NCBI GenBank assembly: GCA_025054715.1
Contig: JANWYH010000005.1
Location: 1-32,334, forward strand
Direction of reading: 5' to 3'
Source of the DNA: Pyrinomonadaceae bacterium
GTDB taxonomy: Bacteria > Acidobacteriota > Blastocatellia > Pyrinomonadales > Pyrinomonadaceae
DNA: 32,334 nucleotides
A program made the translations under genes and the position numbers. This document shows, in pieces, positions 1 to 7,554 of the stretch. Every line of letters starts with the position of its first letter. The stretch's first letter is position 1. The notes beneath the pieces are model-generated. The model had not been told where the DNA came from. It worked only from the letters and a program-made list of their open reading frames with translations, and searched no databases.

Positions 1-226
1 ATAGGAAAAGTCAAGGTTTCAAGTGATACCAGTAGGGTTACTTTATGAGACTCACTCAAATTTGTAAGACAACTACCAAAATATCCCTTATCTTCGTCTT
101 TATCCTTCCTTTGCAAATACTCTTTGCTAGTTTTCCTTTAAGTTTTGTTTTTTATGCACTTTGACTCGGCTTATTCAAGAAAGGCTCTAATTTTCTTTCC
201 CGCTACTTCACTTCACAAAAATTTTG

Positions 227-232
227 TATTAT
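227..232 (+). promoter_or_regulatory. -10 box for the arsC-like operon, likely leaderless
   Basis: TATTAT lies 7 nt before the ATG at 240, so transcription would begin at or next to the A of the start codon. No Shine-Dalgarno sequence is visible between the box and the ATG. No convincing -35 is present at 17 bp spacing. The same geometry is seen at 8919 and 12949. The leaderless reading is inference. Confidence 0.5.
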
Positions 233-239
233 AAAAGCT

Positions 240-590
240 ATGAAAGAAAAAATCACGGTTTACGAAAAGCCGACGTGCACAACTTGTCGAAAGCTGGCAA
301 AATGGCTGGAAGAAAAAGGAATAGAACATGAAAAAGTCAACTACTACATCGAACCATTAACAGAACAGAAACTGCGCGAGCTTCTCAAGAAAGCTAACCT
401 TAAAGCCTTCGATCTGCTTCGTAAAAATGAAGCTGCTTTCAAGAAAAAAGGTTTCACCGAAGAAACTCCTGAAGATGAAATAATTAAAGCAATGCTTGAA
501 AATCCTGATCTTATTCAGCGTCCGATCGTTGAAATCGGTGATAAGGCTGTATTGGCAAGACCTATCGAAAAAATAGAAGAGATTCTATGA
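240..590 (+). CDS. ArsC/Spx-family thioredoxin-fold protein (arsenate reductase-like)
   Basis: This small cytoplasmic protein of 116 residues matches the ArsC/Spx/YffB family in length and layout. An N-terminal CxxC (Cys13 and Cys16, in KPTCTTCRK) sits after the first beta strand. The family's C-terminal RPIVEIGDKAVLARP segment (Arg94, Arg107) follows a helical insert. Family members reduce arsenate through glutathione/glutaredoxin or thioredoxin, or act as thiol-redox proteins. The CxxC rather than a lone Cys leaves the true substrate uncertain, and no ars genes are nearby. It is first in an operon with a DUF2237 gene (4-bp ATGA overlap) and scpA. The ATG follows a -10 box by 7 nt with no ribosome binding site. 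The family call is firm; arsenate activity is not. Confidence 0.85.
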   Translation: MKEKITVYEKPTCTTCRKLAKWLEEKGIEHEKVNYYIEPLTEQKLRELLKKANLKAFDLLRKNEAAFKKKGFTEETPEDEIIKAMLENPDLIQRPIVEIGDKAVLARPIEKIEEIL

Positions 591-973
591 TCACAAATGG
601 TCATCTCCCAAAACCAAAAAATGTTCTTGGTGGTGAGCTAAAGCGTTGTTGTTTGAAGCCTCTTACAGGATTCTACAGAGACGGATTCTGCCGAACAGGC
701 CCCGACGACATAGGAAGCCACACGATTTGCGCCGTAATGACTGACGAGTTTTTAGAGTTTACACTTTCAAGAGGAAACGATCTAATAACACCCCGACCAG
801 AATTTAATTTTCCGGGTCTTAAAGCTGGCGACAAGTGGTGTCTTTGTGCCTTAAGGTGGCGCGAAGCCTTAGAAGCAGGGGTTGCTCCACCAGTGATTCT
901 ACAAGCTTGTCATGAATCAGCATTAAAATTCGTAAGCCTCGAAGACCTAAGAAAATACGCACTGAAAGACTAA
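587..973 (+). CDS. DUF2237 family protein
   Basis: This is a 128-residue protein with the hallmark strings of the DUF2237 family: NVLGG near the N-terminus, then GFYRDGFCRTGPDD, GSHTICAVMTDEFL, TPRPEF.FPGLK.GDKWCLCALRW and EAGVAPPVIL. The family is widespread in bacteria and has no established biochemical role that I can name. Several conserved cysteines (CC near residue 22, then the C of FCRTG, the C of TICAV, and the CLC pair) suggest a metal or redox function, which is inference. It overlaps the upstream ArsC-like gene by 4 bp (ATGA), and its TAA directly abuts the ATG of scpA, so all three are very probably cotranscribed and translationally coupled. Confidence 0.85.
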   Translation: MITNGHLPKPKNVLGGELKRCCLKPLTGFYRDGFCRTGPDDIGSHTICAVMTDEFLEFTLSRGNDLITPRPEFNFPGLKAGDKWCLCALRWREALEAGVAPPVILQACHESALKFVSLEDLRKYALKD

Positions 974-1732
974 ATGCAAGAACAGATACAATTTGATTTT
1001 TACAATCTCCAACCACAAATACAAGAAGATGGCAGAACATTAAGAATCGGTGACTTCGCAGGCCCTCTCGATTTGCTTCTTTTTTTGATAAAACAAGAAA
1101 AGGCAAATATATTTGATATTCCCATCGCAAAAATTACAGATGAATATCTGAGATACATACGCTTGATGGAAAAATTAGATATTGCTGTTGCAAGCGAATT
1201 TCTCGTAATGGCTGCCATTCTAATTGAAATAAAATCTAAAATGCTCCTGCCTCAACCACCGACAGAAAGTGGAACTGATCTGTTTGAAGACCCTCGCCTT
1301 AAACTTGTTGAGCGCTTAGTCGAATACGAAAAATTCAAAACTGCCGCTCAGATGCTGTGGGAAAAGGCTACAATTGAACAATCTATTTTTAGACGAGGCA
1401 AAAACAACTCTAAAGAACTAATTATAAACGCAACTCCTTTTGACCTATTTGAGGCTTTCCAAAGACTTCTAAAGCGTCAGATTAAAGAAAAGGAATCCTC
1501 GATTGAAGTTGAAGCCGAAAAAATTTCTATAGAAAACGTAATCAAAAATCTAAAAGAAAAACTCATCAAGAATAAATCTTTAAGCCTTTTTCAGCTTGCG
1601 AAACAAGTAAGTAGCAAACTCGAATTTATAGTTAGTTTCCTCGCTATTCTAGAGATCGTTAGAACTGAAGGTGTTGTTATTATTCAGAAGCGTCCTTTTG
1701 GCGATGTAATCATCATGCTCTCTGGAAATTAA
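974..1732 (+). CDS. scpA: Segregation and condensation protein A (ScpA)
   Basis: ScpA is the kleisin subunit that bridges the SMC dimer heads in the bacterial condensin Smc-ScpAB, which organises and segregates the chromosome. The 252-residue protein begins with the diagnostic segment F.GPLDLLLFLIKQEK.NIFDIPI and continues with ITDEYLRYI and the EFLVMAAILIEIKSKMLLP helix that contacts SMC. A charged middle region and a C-terminal winged-helix-like segment (FLAILEIVRTEGVVIIQKRPFGDVII) follow. Length is normal for the family. The ATG directly follows the stop of the DUF2237 gene. scpB, often the next gene, is absent here: the next gene lies on the opposite strand and overlaps the last 20 bp of scpA tail to tail. 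Confidence 0.93.
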   Translation: MQEQIQFDFYNLQPQIQEDGRTLRIGDFAGPLDLLLFLIKQEKANIFDIPIAKITDEYLRYIRLMEKLDIAVASEFLVMAAILIEIKSKMLLPQPPTESGTDLFEDPRLKLVERLVEYEKFKTAAQMLWEKATIEQSIFRRGKNNSKELIINATPFDLFEAFQRLLKRQIKEKESSIEVEAEKISIENVIKNLKEKLIKNKSLSLFQLAKQVSSKLEFIVSFLAILEIVRTEGVVIIQKRPFGDVIIMLSGN

Positions 1733-4700
1733 TAGGCTTTTCGAAGAACTTGGAAATTTCTTCCGCATTCAAAGGTTTGGAAAAAACAAATCCCTGTCCG
1801 AATTGACATCCGTAAGTCTTAAGCATCTGAAGTTGAGTATCTTCCTCAATTCCTTCGGCTACTGTATTCATTCCCAAACCTTCACCAATCATAAGAAGAG
1901 CCTTAACAACAAGCTCGCTTTTCCTATCCTTATTAATTCGACTTATAAGACTTCGGTCTATTTTCAGCCACTTAAACGGAAAACTACTCAGATAACCTAA
2001 ACTAGCATGTCCTGTCCCAAAGTCGTCTGTAGAAATCATGATGCCGATTTTATCTAATTCATTTAAGATTCTTCCTGCAAGTATTTCGTCCTTTAGAACG
2101 GCACTTTCCGTAAGCTCTAAACAAACTGAGCTAGGTTCCAAAGAATTGTCATGAATCAATCCCTTTATCTTCCGAACCAAAGACACGTTGGCAAGTTGTT
2201 TAGCAGAAAGATTTACGCAAATGAAAAGCTCCTTATCAAATTCATCTTTCCATTTACGAAGCTGAGAAATAGCTTTCTCTAAAACTAATCCCCCTATGGT
2301 AACTATTAAGCCCGTCTCTTCGGCAACGTCGATAAACTCTTCAGGAGGCAGTAATCCTAACTCTGGATGCTTCCAGCGAAGTAGTGCTTCAAATCCTCTA
2401 GTTTTACCATCCGCCAAAGAAACTATCGGCTGATAATAGACATCAAATAGTCCCTCCTTTATGGAATGCCTCAAATCACTCTCCAGTCTCAAGAAGTTAT
2501 AACCTAACGCTTTCATCTCATGACTAAAGACTTCATATCCGGACTTACCTCGCTCTTTTACCTTATACATAGCAATATCGGCGTCTCGTAAATAGTCCTC
2601 AGGAGTCTTTCTTTCCTCATCTGAAAAAACAATGCCGATGCTGGCCGAAGTGAAAATTTCGTTGTTTTTCACTTTAAGCGGCTTTGAAAGAGTATCCAAA
2701 ATTCTATCTGCCACCTTAAAAACATTTTCTTTTGAATTAAAACCATTGAGAAGAACCGTGAATTCATCTCCTCCGAACCTTGCTACAACATCACGAGGCC
2801 GAACGCATCTTTTTATTCTTTCAGCGGTTATTTTTAGATACTCATCTCCTACGCCATGACCGAGACTGTCGTTAACTACTTTGAACCTATCTAAATCTAA
2901 AAACAAAACCGCAAAGTTCGATAGGACTTTTTCTTGTAGTTTCTCTATAGCCTTATTTAGTTCCGCTACAAACTGCGAGCGGTTAAAAAGACCTGTTAGG
3001 CTGTCATGCTTTGCTAAGTAATCTAACTCCGATTCAGCAACTTTTTTGTCGTGAATGTTTGTACCTGTTCCAAACCATTTCACAACATTTCCTTCATCAT
3101 CTAGGTAGGGAACGACACGAACAGCATGCCACAGATACTGACCATCTTTACGCTTTAACCTAAGCTCTACGTCAAAAGCTTCACCATTACGTAATGCAGT
3201 AATCATCTTCCTAAAGCATTTACGTAAATCTTCAGGATGCACCCTCTTTTGCCAGCCACCATTTTCCAAATCTTCCAAAGAACAGCCAAAATATTCCTTT
3301 ACCCTGCTATTGACAAACTCTATCTTTCCATCAGGAAATACTGACCAAATTTGATGCATCACACCTTCAGTTACCAAACGATAACGCTCTTCACTTTCCT
3401 TCAAAGCTCTTTCCATCTTTTTTCGTTCGGTAATATCCCTACCTATTCCTTGAACCCCAACTGGCTTACCGTCTCTATAAATGAGTCTCGTCCTCAGTTC
3501 TAGCGTAATCCTGCGGCCATCTTTCGTAATTACATCCAACTCATAAGTTGTTGATTCGCCCGTCTTCAGCTTTCTTCTAAAAGCCTCTTTTGCCCTGTCT
3601 AAATGTTCTGGAGCTACAACTTGAGTAAAGCTCAATCCCTTTATCTCTTCTTTCGTATAACCTGTCAAAACTTCCGCCATTCTGTTCGCTTCAGTGTAAT
3701 TACCCTGAAGATCGTGTGTGTAGATTAGATCATTGGCATTTTCAAAAAGCTCCCGATAACGCTCTTCGCTTTCCTTTAGAGCCTGCATTACGAATTTCTT
3801 TTCCGTAATGTCCCTTAGAACCATGACTACACTCGTTTCATCCAGGGGCGAAAAAGTGACTTCGTAGAAGACATCATCCCTTCCAACGTAAATTTCGCTT
3901 TCAAAGCTTACCGGCTTAGACTTACGTAGGCTTTCCCGTATCTTCAGTAAAAAGAAATCCAGATGTTCTGCAAGAATTATCTCCTCAATTGACTTGCCAA
4001 CTAGCTTCTTCAAATTCTCATGAAATGTCGCTGAGCCCCTAGTCAAAAGCGTTTTTATGATTTTTCCATCGTTGCTAACCACAAAAACCATTTCGGGAAG
4101 TGCCGACAAAATAGCTTTTATTTCTCTTTCAGAACTACTTAAAGCTTCAACTAGCTTTCTTTTCTCAGTAACATCACGGGCAATTCCTTGAATAGCTAAA
4201 GGCTGCCCAGATTCACCCCAAAGAAGACGGCTCTTGATTTCAAGAGTTACTCTCACTCCATCTTTTCTTATAAACTGAACATCATAAGTCGTTTCGCTGG
4301 AGTCACCTTTTGTTTTTTCTTCAAGTTTTTGCTTTACTAATTGCAGATACTCGGGAGCAACAATATCTTCAGTCCTTAACTGAGTTAATATCTCGTCTCG
4401 GGTATAACCTAAAATTTTTTCAACTGCAGGATTGACTAAAACCCATTTACCTTGCAGATCGCTTAAGTAAACTATATCGCTTACATCCTCAAAAAGCTTA
4501 TAATAAAAATCTCCGTCGACACCTAGTAAGGTTTTGATAAACTTGTAATCTATAGCTTCAATTAAAACTCCGTGAATTTTATCATCTATAAAACATGAGT
4601 GATCAAAAACCTTATGAATCTCACCGTTTTTTCCGATAATCCTGTATTGAGAAGTTTTACTCTTCTTTTCTGTTATTAACTTCAACTTGTCAGCTAAAAA

Positions 4701-4910
4701 CACCTCTCTATCTTCAGGATGTACAAACTTACTCCAGTCTAAGTTTTTAACCTCGCACCATTCATGAACGGAATGTCCGAACCTTTCAATTGAAGGACTA
4801 AAATAAATTGGAGTATAAGTAGGTTCAGAGCATAACACGTAGAAAACTGTCAGAGGTTGAAAACTCCCTCTTTCTTCGCTGCGAAATTTTTCTATATCTT
4901 TTACTTTCAT
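1713..4910 (-). CDS. PAS(x5)-GGDEF-EAL cyclic-di-GMP signalling protein
   Basis: This 1065-residue protein has no signal peptide or membrane segment, so it is probably a cytoplasmic sensor. Five PAS-like units occupy roughly residues 20-125, 135-255, 258-375, 379-500 and 504-625, most closed by a PAC motif ending RDVTEK, RDITEK or RDITERKK. The GGDEF domain follows (about 628-795), with an intact GGDEF active motif at 713-717 and an RxxD inhibitory site (RPRD, 704-707) at the standard five-residue spacing. The EAL domain (about 805-1055) keeps EALLRW (841), NLSAKQL, ELTES, DDFGTG (962-967), KIDRSL and VAEGIEE, so both diguanylate cyclase and phosphodiesterase activity are plausible. The net direction cannot be read from sequence. 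The 3' end overlaps scpA by 20 bp on the opposite strand. AAGG abuts the ATG, a weak ribosome site. Confidence 0.93.
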   Translation of the reverse strand: MKVKDIEKFRSEERGSFQPLTVFYVLCSEPTYTPIYFSPSIERFGHSVHEWCEVKNLDWSKFVHPEDREVFLADKLKLITEKKSKTSQYRIIGKNGEIHKVFDHSCFIDDKIHGVLIEAIDYKFIKTLLGVDGDFYYKLFEDVSDIVYLSDLQGKWVLVNPAVEKILGYTRDEILTQLRTEDIVAPEYLQLVKQKLEEKTKGDSSETTYDVQFIRKDGVRVTLEIKSRLLWGESGQPLAIQGIARDVTEKRKLVEALSSSEREIKAILSALPEMVFVVSNDGKIIKTLLTRGSATFHENLKKLVGKSIEEIILAEHLDFFLLKIRESLRKSKPVSFESEIYVGRDDVFYEVTFSPLDETSVVMVLRDITEKKFVMQALKESEERYRELFENANDLIYTHDLQGNYTEANRMAEVLTGYTKEEIKGLSFTQVVAPEHLDRAKEAFRRKLKTGESTTYELDVITKDGRRITLELRTRLIYRDGKPVGVQGIGRDITERKKMERALKESEERYRLVTEGVMHQIWSVFPDGKIEFVNSRVKEYFGCSLEDLENGGWQKRVHPEDLRKCFRKMITALRNGEAFDVELRLKRKDGQYLWHAVRVVPYLDDEGNVVKWFGTGTNIHDKKVAESELDYLAKHDSLTGLFNRSQFVAELNKAIEKLQEKVLSNFAVLFLDLDRFKVVNDSLGHGVGDEYLKITAERIKRCVRPRDVVARFGGDEFTVLLNGFNSKENVFKVADRILDTLSKPLKVKNNEIFTSASIGIVFSDEERKTPEDYLRDADIAMYKVKERGKSGYEVFSHEMKALGYNFLRLESDLRHSIKEGLFDVYYQPIVSLADGKTRGFEALLRWKHPELGLLPPEEFIDVAEETGLIVTIGGLVLEKAISQLRKWKDEFDKELFICVNLSAKQLANVSLVRKIKGLIHDNSLEPSSVCLELTESAVLKDEILAGRILNELDKIGIMISTDDFGTGHASLGYLSSFPFKWLKIDRSLISRINKDRKSELVVKALLMIGEGLGMNTVAEGIEEDTQLQMLKTYGCQFGQGFVFSKPLNAEEISKFFEKPINFQRA

Positions 4911-4930
4911 CCTTCCATGTAGCCAAATAA

Positions 4931-4960
4931 ATTTTAGTCTTTTTAGACAAAAAACAACAA
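4931..4960 (-). promoter_or_regulatory. Promoter of the GGDEF-EAL gene with an inverted repeat in the spacer
   Basis: On the minus strand, TTGTTG (4960-4955) and TAAAAT (4936-4931) are separated by 18 bp. The spacer holds the perfect inverted repeat GTCT-4-AGAC at 4937-4948, directly beside the -10, where a repressor could bind. The hexamers are reasonable matches; operator function is inference. Confidence 0.45.
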
Positions 4961-5036
4961 TAAAAATTTTTCAAGCCCTCACAAATCTATGAGAATCTGA
5001 AAGCATTTTTTATTCCATTTTAATCGTAAGCGAGGT

Positions 5037-5852
5037 TTATCTTCTTCTTTGCTTTGGGTCTAGATATTCTCTGATCCCATCACCTATGAAGTTGAATGCA
5101 AGGACCGTAAGAGCAATAGCAATACCGGGAAAGAAAAGAACATGAGGCGCATTGTAAAGGGTATCAAGACCACGAGCTTCTTCTATCATTGTTCCCCATG
5201 AAGGCGCAGGTGGTGGCACTCCTAACCCTAGAAAAGAAAGAGAAGCTTCCGAAAGAACAGCTCCAGCCATTCCAAGAGAAGCCTGAACTATTATAGGTTG
5301 AATCGAATTCGGCAAAATATGCACAAAAAGAATCCTCAAATCATTTGCACCGAGTGCTCTTGCCGCTTGCACAAAGTCCATCTCTCTTACTTTGAGAACC
5401 TGTCCACGCATAACTCGGGCATATCCAACCCAACCTATTACACAAAGCGCAAAAATCACCTTCCAAATTCCCGCTCCTAAGAAGGCAACCAGCGCAATCG
5501 CAAGTAGCAAGCCCGGAAAAGCAAGAAAAACATTAAAAACGTAACCTGATAGAATCTTGTCAATTACTCCTCCATAATAACCCGCAATCGCACCTATGAC
5601 CACACCAAGAAAAGCTGAAATAAAGGTTACCGTTACTCCAACTTGTAGAGAAATTCTCGCTCCGTAAACGATTCTGGAGAAAATGTCTCGTCCTAAAGCA
5701 TCAGTTCCAAACCAATGCTCTGCCGACGGCGCAGCAAAACGCATCGCAAGATTCTGCACGGTAGGATCATGAGTTGCCACAAAAGGCGCAAAAACCGCTA
5801 CAATTATTAAAATCGCAACTATGAAAAAACCTATGTAAGCTAATCTATTCAT
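5037..5852 (-). CDS. DppC/OppC-type ABC transporter permease
   Basis: This inner-membrane permease belongs to the dipeptide/oligopeptide/nickel importer family. The family's N-terminal helix is followed by the periplasmic segment APFVATHDPT..NL and the H.FGTDALGRDIFSRIVYGARISL motif. Further helices follow, with the cytoplasmic EAA loop (ARALGANDLRILFVHILPN) and the C-terminal SFLGLGVPPPAPSWGTMI signature. I place the start at the ATG at 5852-5850, which overlaps the dppB stop as TGATG; a TTG lies one codon upstream. At 271 residues it is slightly shorter than many DppC proteins. No ATPase or solute-binding gene follows; the next gene is the GGDEF-EAL protein with its own promoter. The substrate cannot be deduced from the permease alone. 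Confidence 0.92.
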   Translation of the reverse strand: MNRLAYIGFFIVAILIIVAVFAPFVATHDPTVQNLAMRFAAPSAEHWFGTDALGRDIFSRIVYGARISLQVGVTVTFISAFLGVVIGAIAGYYGGVIDKILSGYVFNVFLAFPGLLLAIALVAFLGAGIWKVIFALCVIGWVGYARVMRGQVLKVREMDFVQAARALGANDLRILFVHILPNSIQPIIVQASLGMAGAVLSEASLSFLGLGVPPPAPSWGTMIEEARGLDTLYNAPHVLFFPGIAIALTVLAFNFIGDGIREYLDPKQRRR

Positions 5853-6850
5853 CAAGAAAGCCTAATTCTAGGGTCAAGCCAACTGTAGATCAAATCAGTT
5901 AACATGTTTGCCAAAATATAAGTCAAACTAATCACCAAAACACAACCTTGAACGAGGCGATAATCTCGCTTAGCAATCCCTTCGTCAAGAAGCAATGTTC
6001 CAAGTCCAGGCCAGCTAAAAATCTTTTCTGTAATTATCGCACCAGCCAACAAAACACCCAGCTGCAAACCTAAAATCGTAACCACAGGTATTAAGCCATT
6101 TTTTAAGACGTGTTTATAAATAACAACTCTTTCGCTCAAGCCTTTCGCCCGTGCTGTGCGGACATAATCCTCGCCGAGCTCCTCGATTACAGAGCTTCTC
6201 ACCATTCTTGTCAAAATCGCAGAAAGCGCTGCACCGAGCGTAACTGCAGGCAAAACAATATCTTCAGGATTTGTGCTACCAGTCGGAGCAAACCAGTTTA
6301 GCTTTACTGCAAAAACATAAACCAAAAAAGGGCCCGTCACGAAGCTTGGAAGACTTATCCCGATTAAAGCAAAAATAGATGCAAAATTATCAATCAGCGA
6401 ACCTTTATGCGTTCCAGCTAGCACACCAAGCGGAATAGCTATCGCGACAGCTACTAACATAGCTGCAAAGGCAAGCTTTATCGTGTTTGGATAACGCTCG
6501 AGTATCATTTCGGAAACAGGCCTATCCGTCCGAAAAGATCTTCCCAAATCACCCTTCAAAATTCCTAGAAAATAGTAAGCATAACGATTATCCAAACCAT
6601 TCCAGACCAAACCATCACTAAACGAAAAGCTAATGAAAAAGGCGGGTTTATCCAAACCGTGCTTTCTCTCAAATTGCTCTATCTGCTCCGGCGTTGCATT
6701 CTCGCCTAGAATTGCGGTAGAAGGCTTTCCAGGAATTATCTCAATCAGAAAAGTTACAAGTGAAACTACAGTCCAAACAACCAACAAAATAAGACCTATC
6801 CGACCAATGAACTTCTTAAGCCTTACATTAATCGTCTTGCAAAACTTCAT
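5852..6850 (-). CDS. DppB/OppB-type ABC transporter permease
   Basis: This is the partner permease of the downstream DppC-like gene, with about six membrane helices. It shows the N-terminal helix, then the periplasmic segment with GENATPEQIEQFERKHGLDKP (the usual DppB linker), GDLGRSFRTDRPVSEMI, and the cytoplasmic EAA loop YVRTARAKGLSERVVIYKHV. It ends with the family's SWLDPRIRLS. I choose the ATG at 6850, which overlaps the ubiE stop as ATGA, over an in-frame TTG three codons upstream; this gives 332 residues. The pair would form the transmembrane channel of a peptide-type importer. The required ATPases and binding protein must be encoded elsewhere or be shared with another system. Confidence 0.92.
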   Translation of the reverse strand: MKFCKTINVRLKKFIGRIGLILLVVWTVVSLVTFLIEIIPGKPSTAILGENATPEQIEQFERKHGLDKPAFFISFSFSDGLVWNGLDNRYAYYFLGILKGDLGRSFRTDRPVSEMILERYPNTIKLAFAAMLVAVAIAIPLGVLAGTHKGSLIDNFASIFALIGISLPSFVTGPFLVYVFAVKLNWFAPTGSTNPEDIVLPAVTLGAALSAILTRMVRSSVIEELGEDYVRTARAKGLSERVVIYKHVLKNGLIPVVTILGLQLGVLLAGAIITEKIFSWPGLGTLLLDEGIAKRDYRLVQGCVLVISLTYILANMLTDLIYSWLDPRIRLS

Positions 6851-7554
6851 AACTTCCAAGCACAGTGAACCGCTGCAATTCCCCCCGTTAGGTTTTCGTA
6901 CTCGACCTTACTAAAACCAACATGCTCCATCATTCTTTTGAGCCCATCTTGATCAGGAAAATGAGAAACCGATCTAGGTAGATAAGCGTAAGCTTCCATT
7001 GACCTAGATAGAAACCCACCAACAAACGGCAAAATCTTATTAAAGTAAAAATCGAAAACCTGCTTAAACCCAGGCACAACAGGCGTCGAAAATTCAAGAA
7101 CGACCAGCCTACCAAAAGGCTTTAATACTCTGTAACTTTCTCGTAAGCCTAACTCCCAATCGGCAAAATTCCTAAGCCCAAAGGCTATCGTAACAGCATC
7201 AAAACATAGATCCTCAAATGGAAGATTAAGCCCATCACCTTCGATAAAAGGCACTGAATCAGTTTTTTGCATTGCAAGCTGAAGCATAGGATGACAAAAA
7301 TCAACGCCGAAAATTTTAGCTTTACCTACATTCTTCAGCTCTATAGACAAATCTCCAGTCCCACAAGCTAAATCCAAAACGACCGCAGCCGGATTTTCTA
7401 AGATATCATCTAGCCGCCGACAAACCCGTTTACGCCAATGCCGATCTATGTTGAAAGAAAGTAAATGGTTCAGAAAATCATATCTTGGAGCAATTCGTGA
7501 AAACATCTCACGAATGGCGGCCGGATTTCTTGTCTCCAACTTTCGATAATTCAT
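6847..7554 (-). CDS. ubiE: Demethylmenaquinone/ubiquinone methyltransferase UbiE/MenG
   Basis: This 235-residue SAM-dependent methyltransferase performs the C-methylation step of menaquinone (MenG) or ubiquinone (UbiE) biosynthesis. Family marks are the N-terminal MFSRIAPRYDFLNHLLSFNIDRHWR (residues 17-41), the SAM loop VVLDLACGTGDLS (58-70), the acidic residue in GVDF (83-86), AFGLRNF (124-130) and the C-terminal YLPRSVSHFPDQDGL. No other quinone gene is in the window, so quinone type is not settled; menaquinone is the more likely guess for an Acidobacteriota-like host. It overlaps the M16-like gene upstream by 4 bp (ATGA) and dppB downstream by 4 bp (ATGA), so it is translationally coupled on both sides to genes with no known metabolic link. 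Confidence 0.92.
   Translation of the reverse strand: MNYRKLETRNPAAIREMFSRIAPRYDFLNHLLSFNIDRHWRKRVCRRLDDILENPAAVVLDLACGTGDLSIELKNVGKAKIFGVDFCHPMLQLAMQKTDSVPFIEGDGLNLPFEDLCFDAVTIAFGLRNFADWELGLRESYRVLKPFGRLVVLEFSTPVVPGFKQVFDFYFNKILPFVGGFLSRSMEAYAYLPRSVSHFPDQDGLKRMMEHVGFSKVEYENLTGGIAAVHCAWKL

Noticed and set aside
819-1130. Minus-strand open frame across the DUF2237/scpA junction
   Set aside because: Both plus-strand proteins here have strong family signatures; the antisense frame has none.
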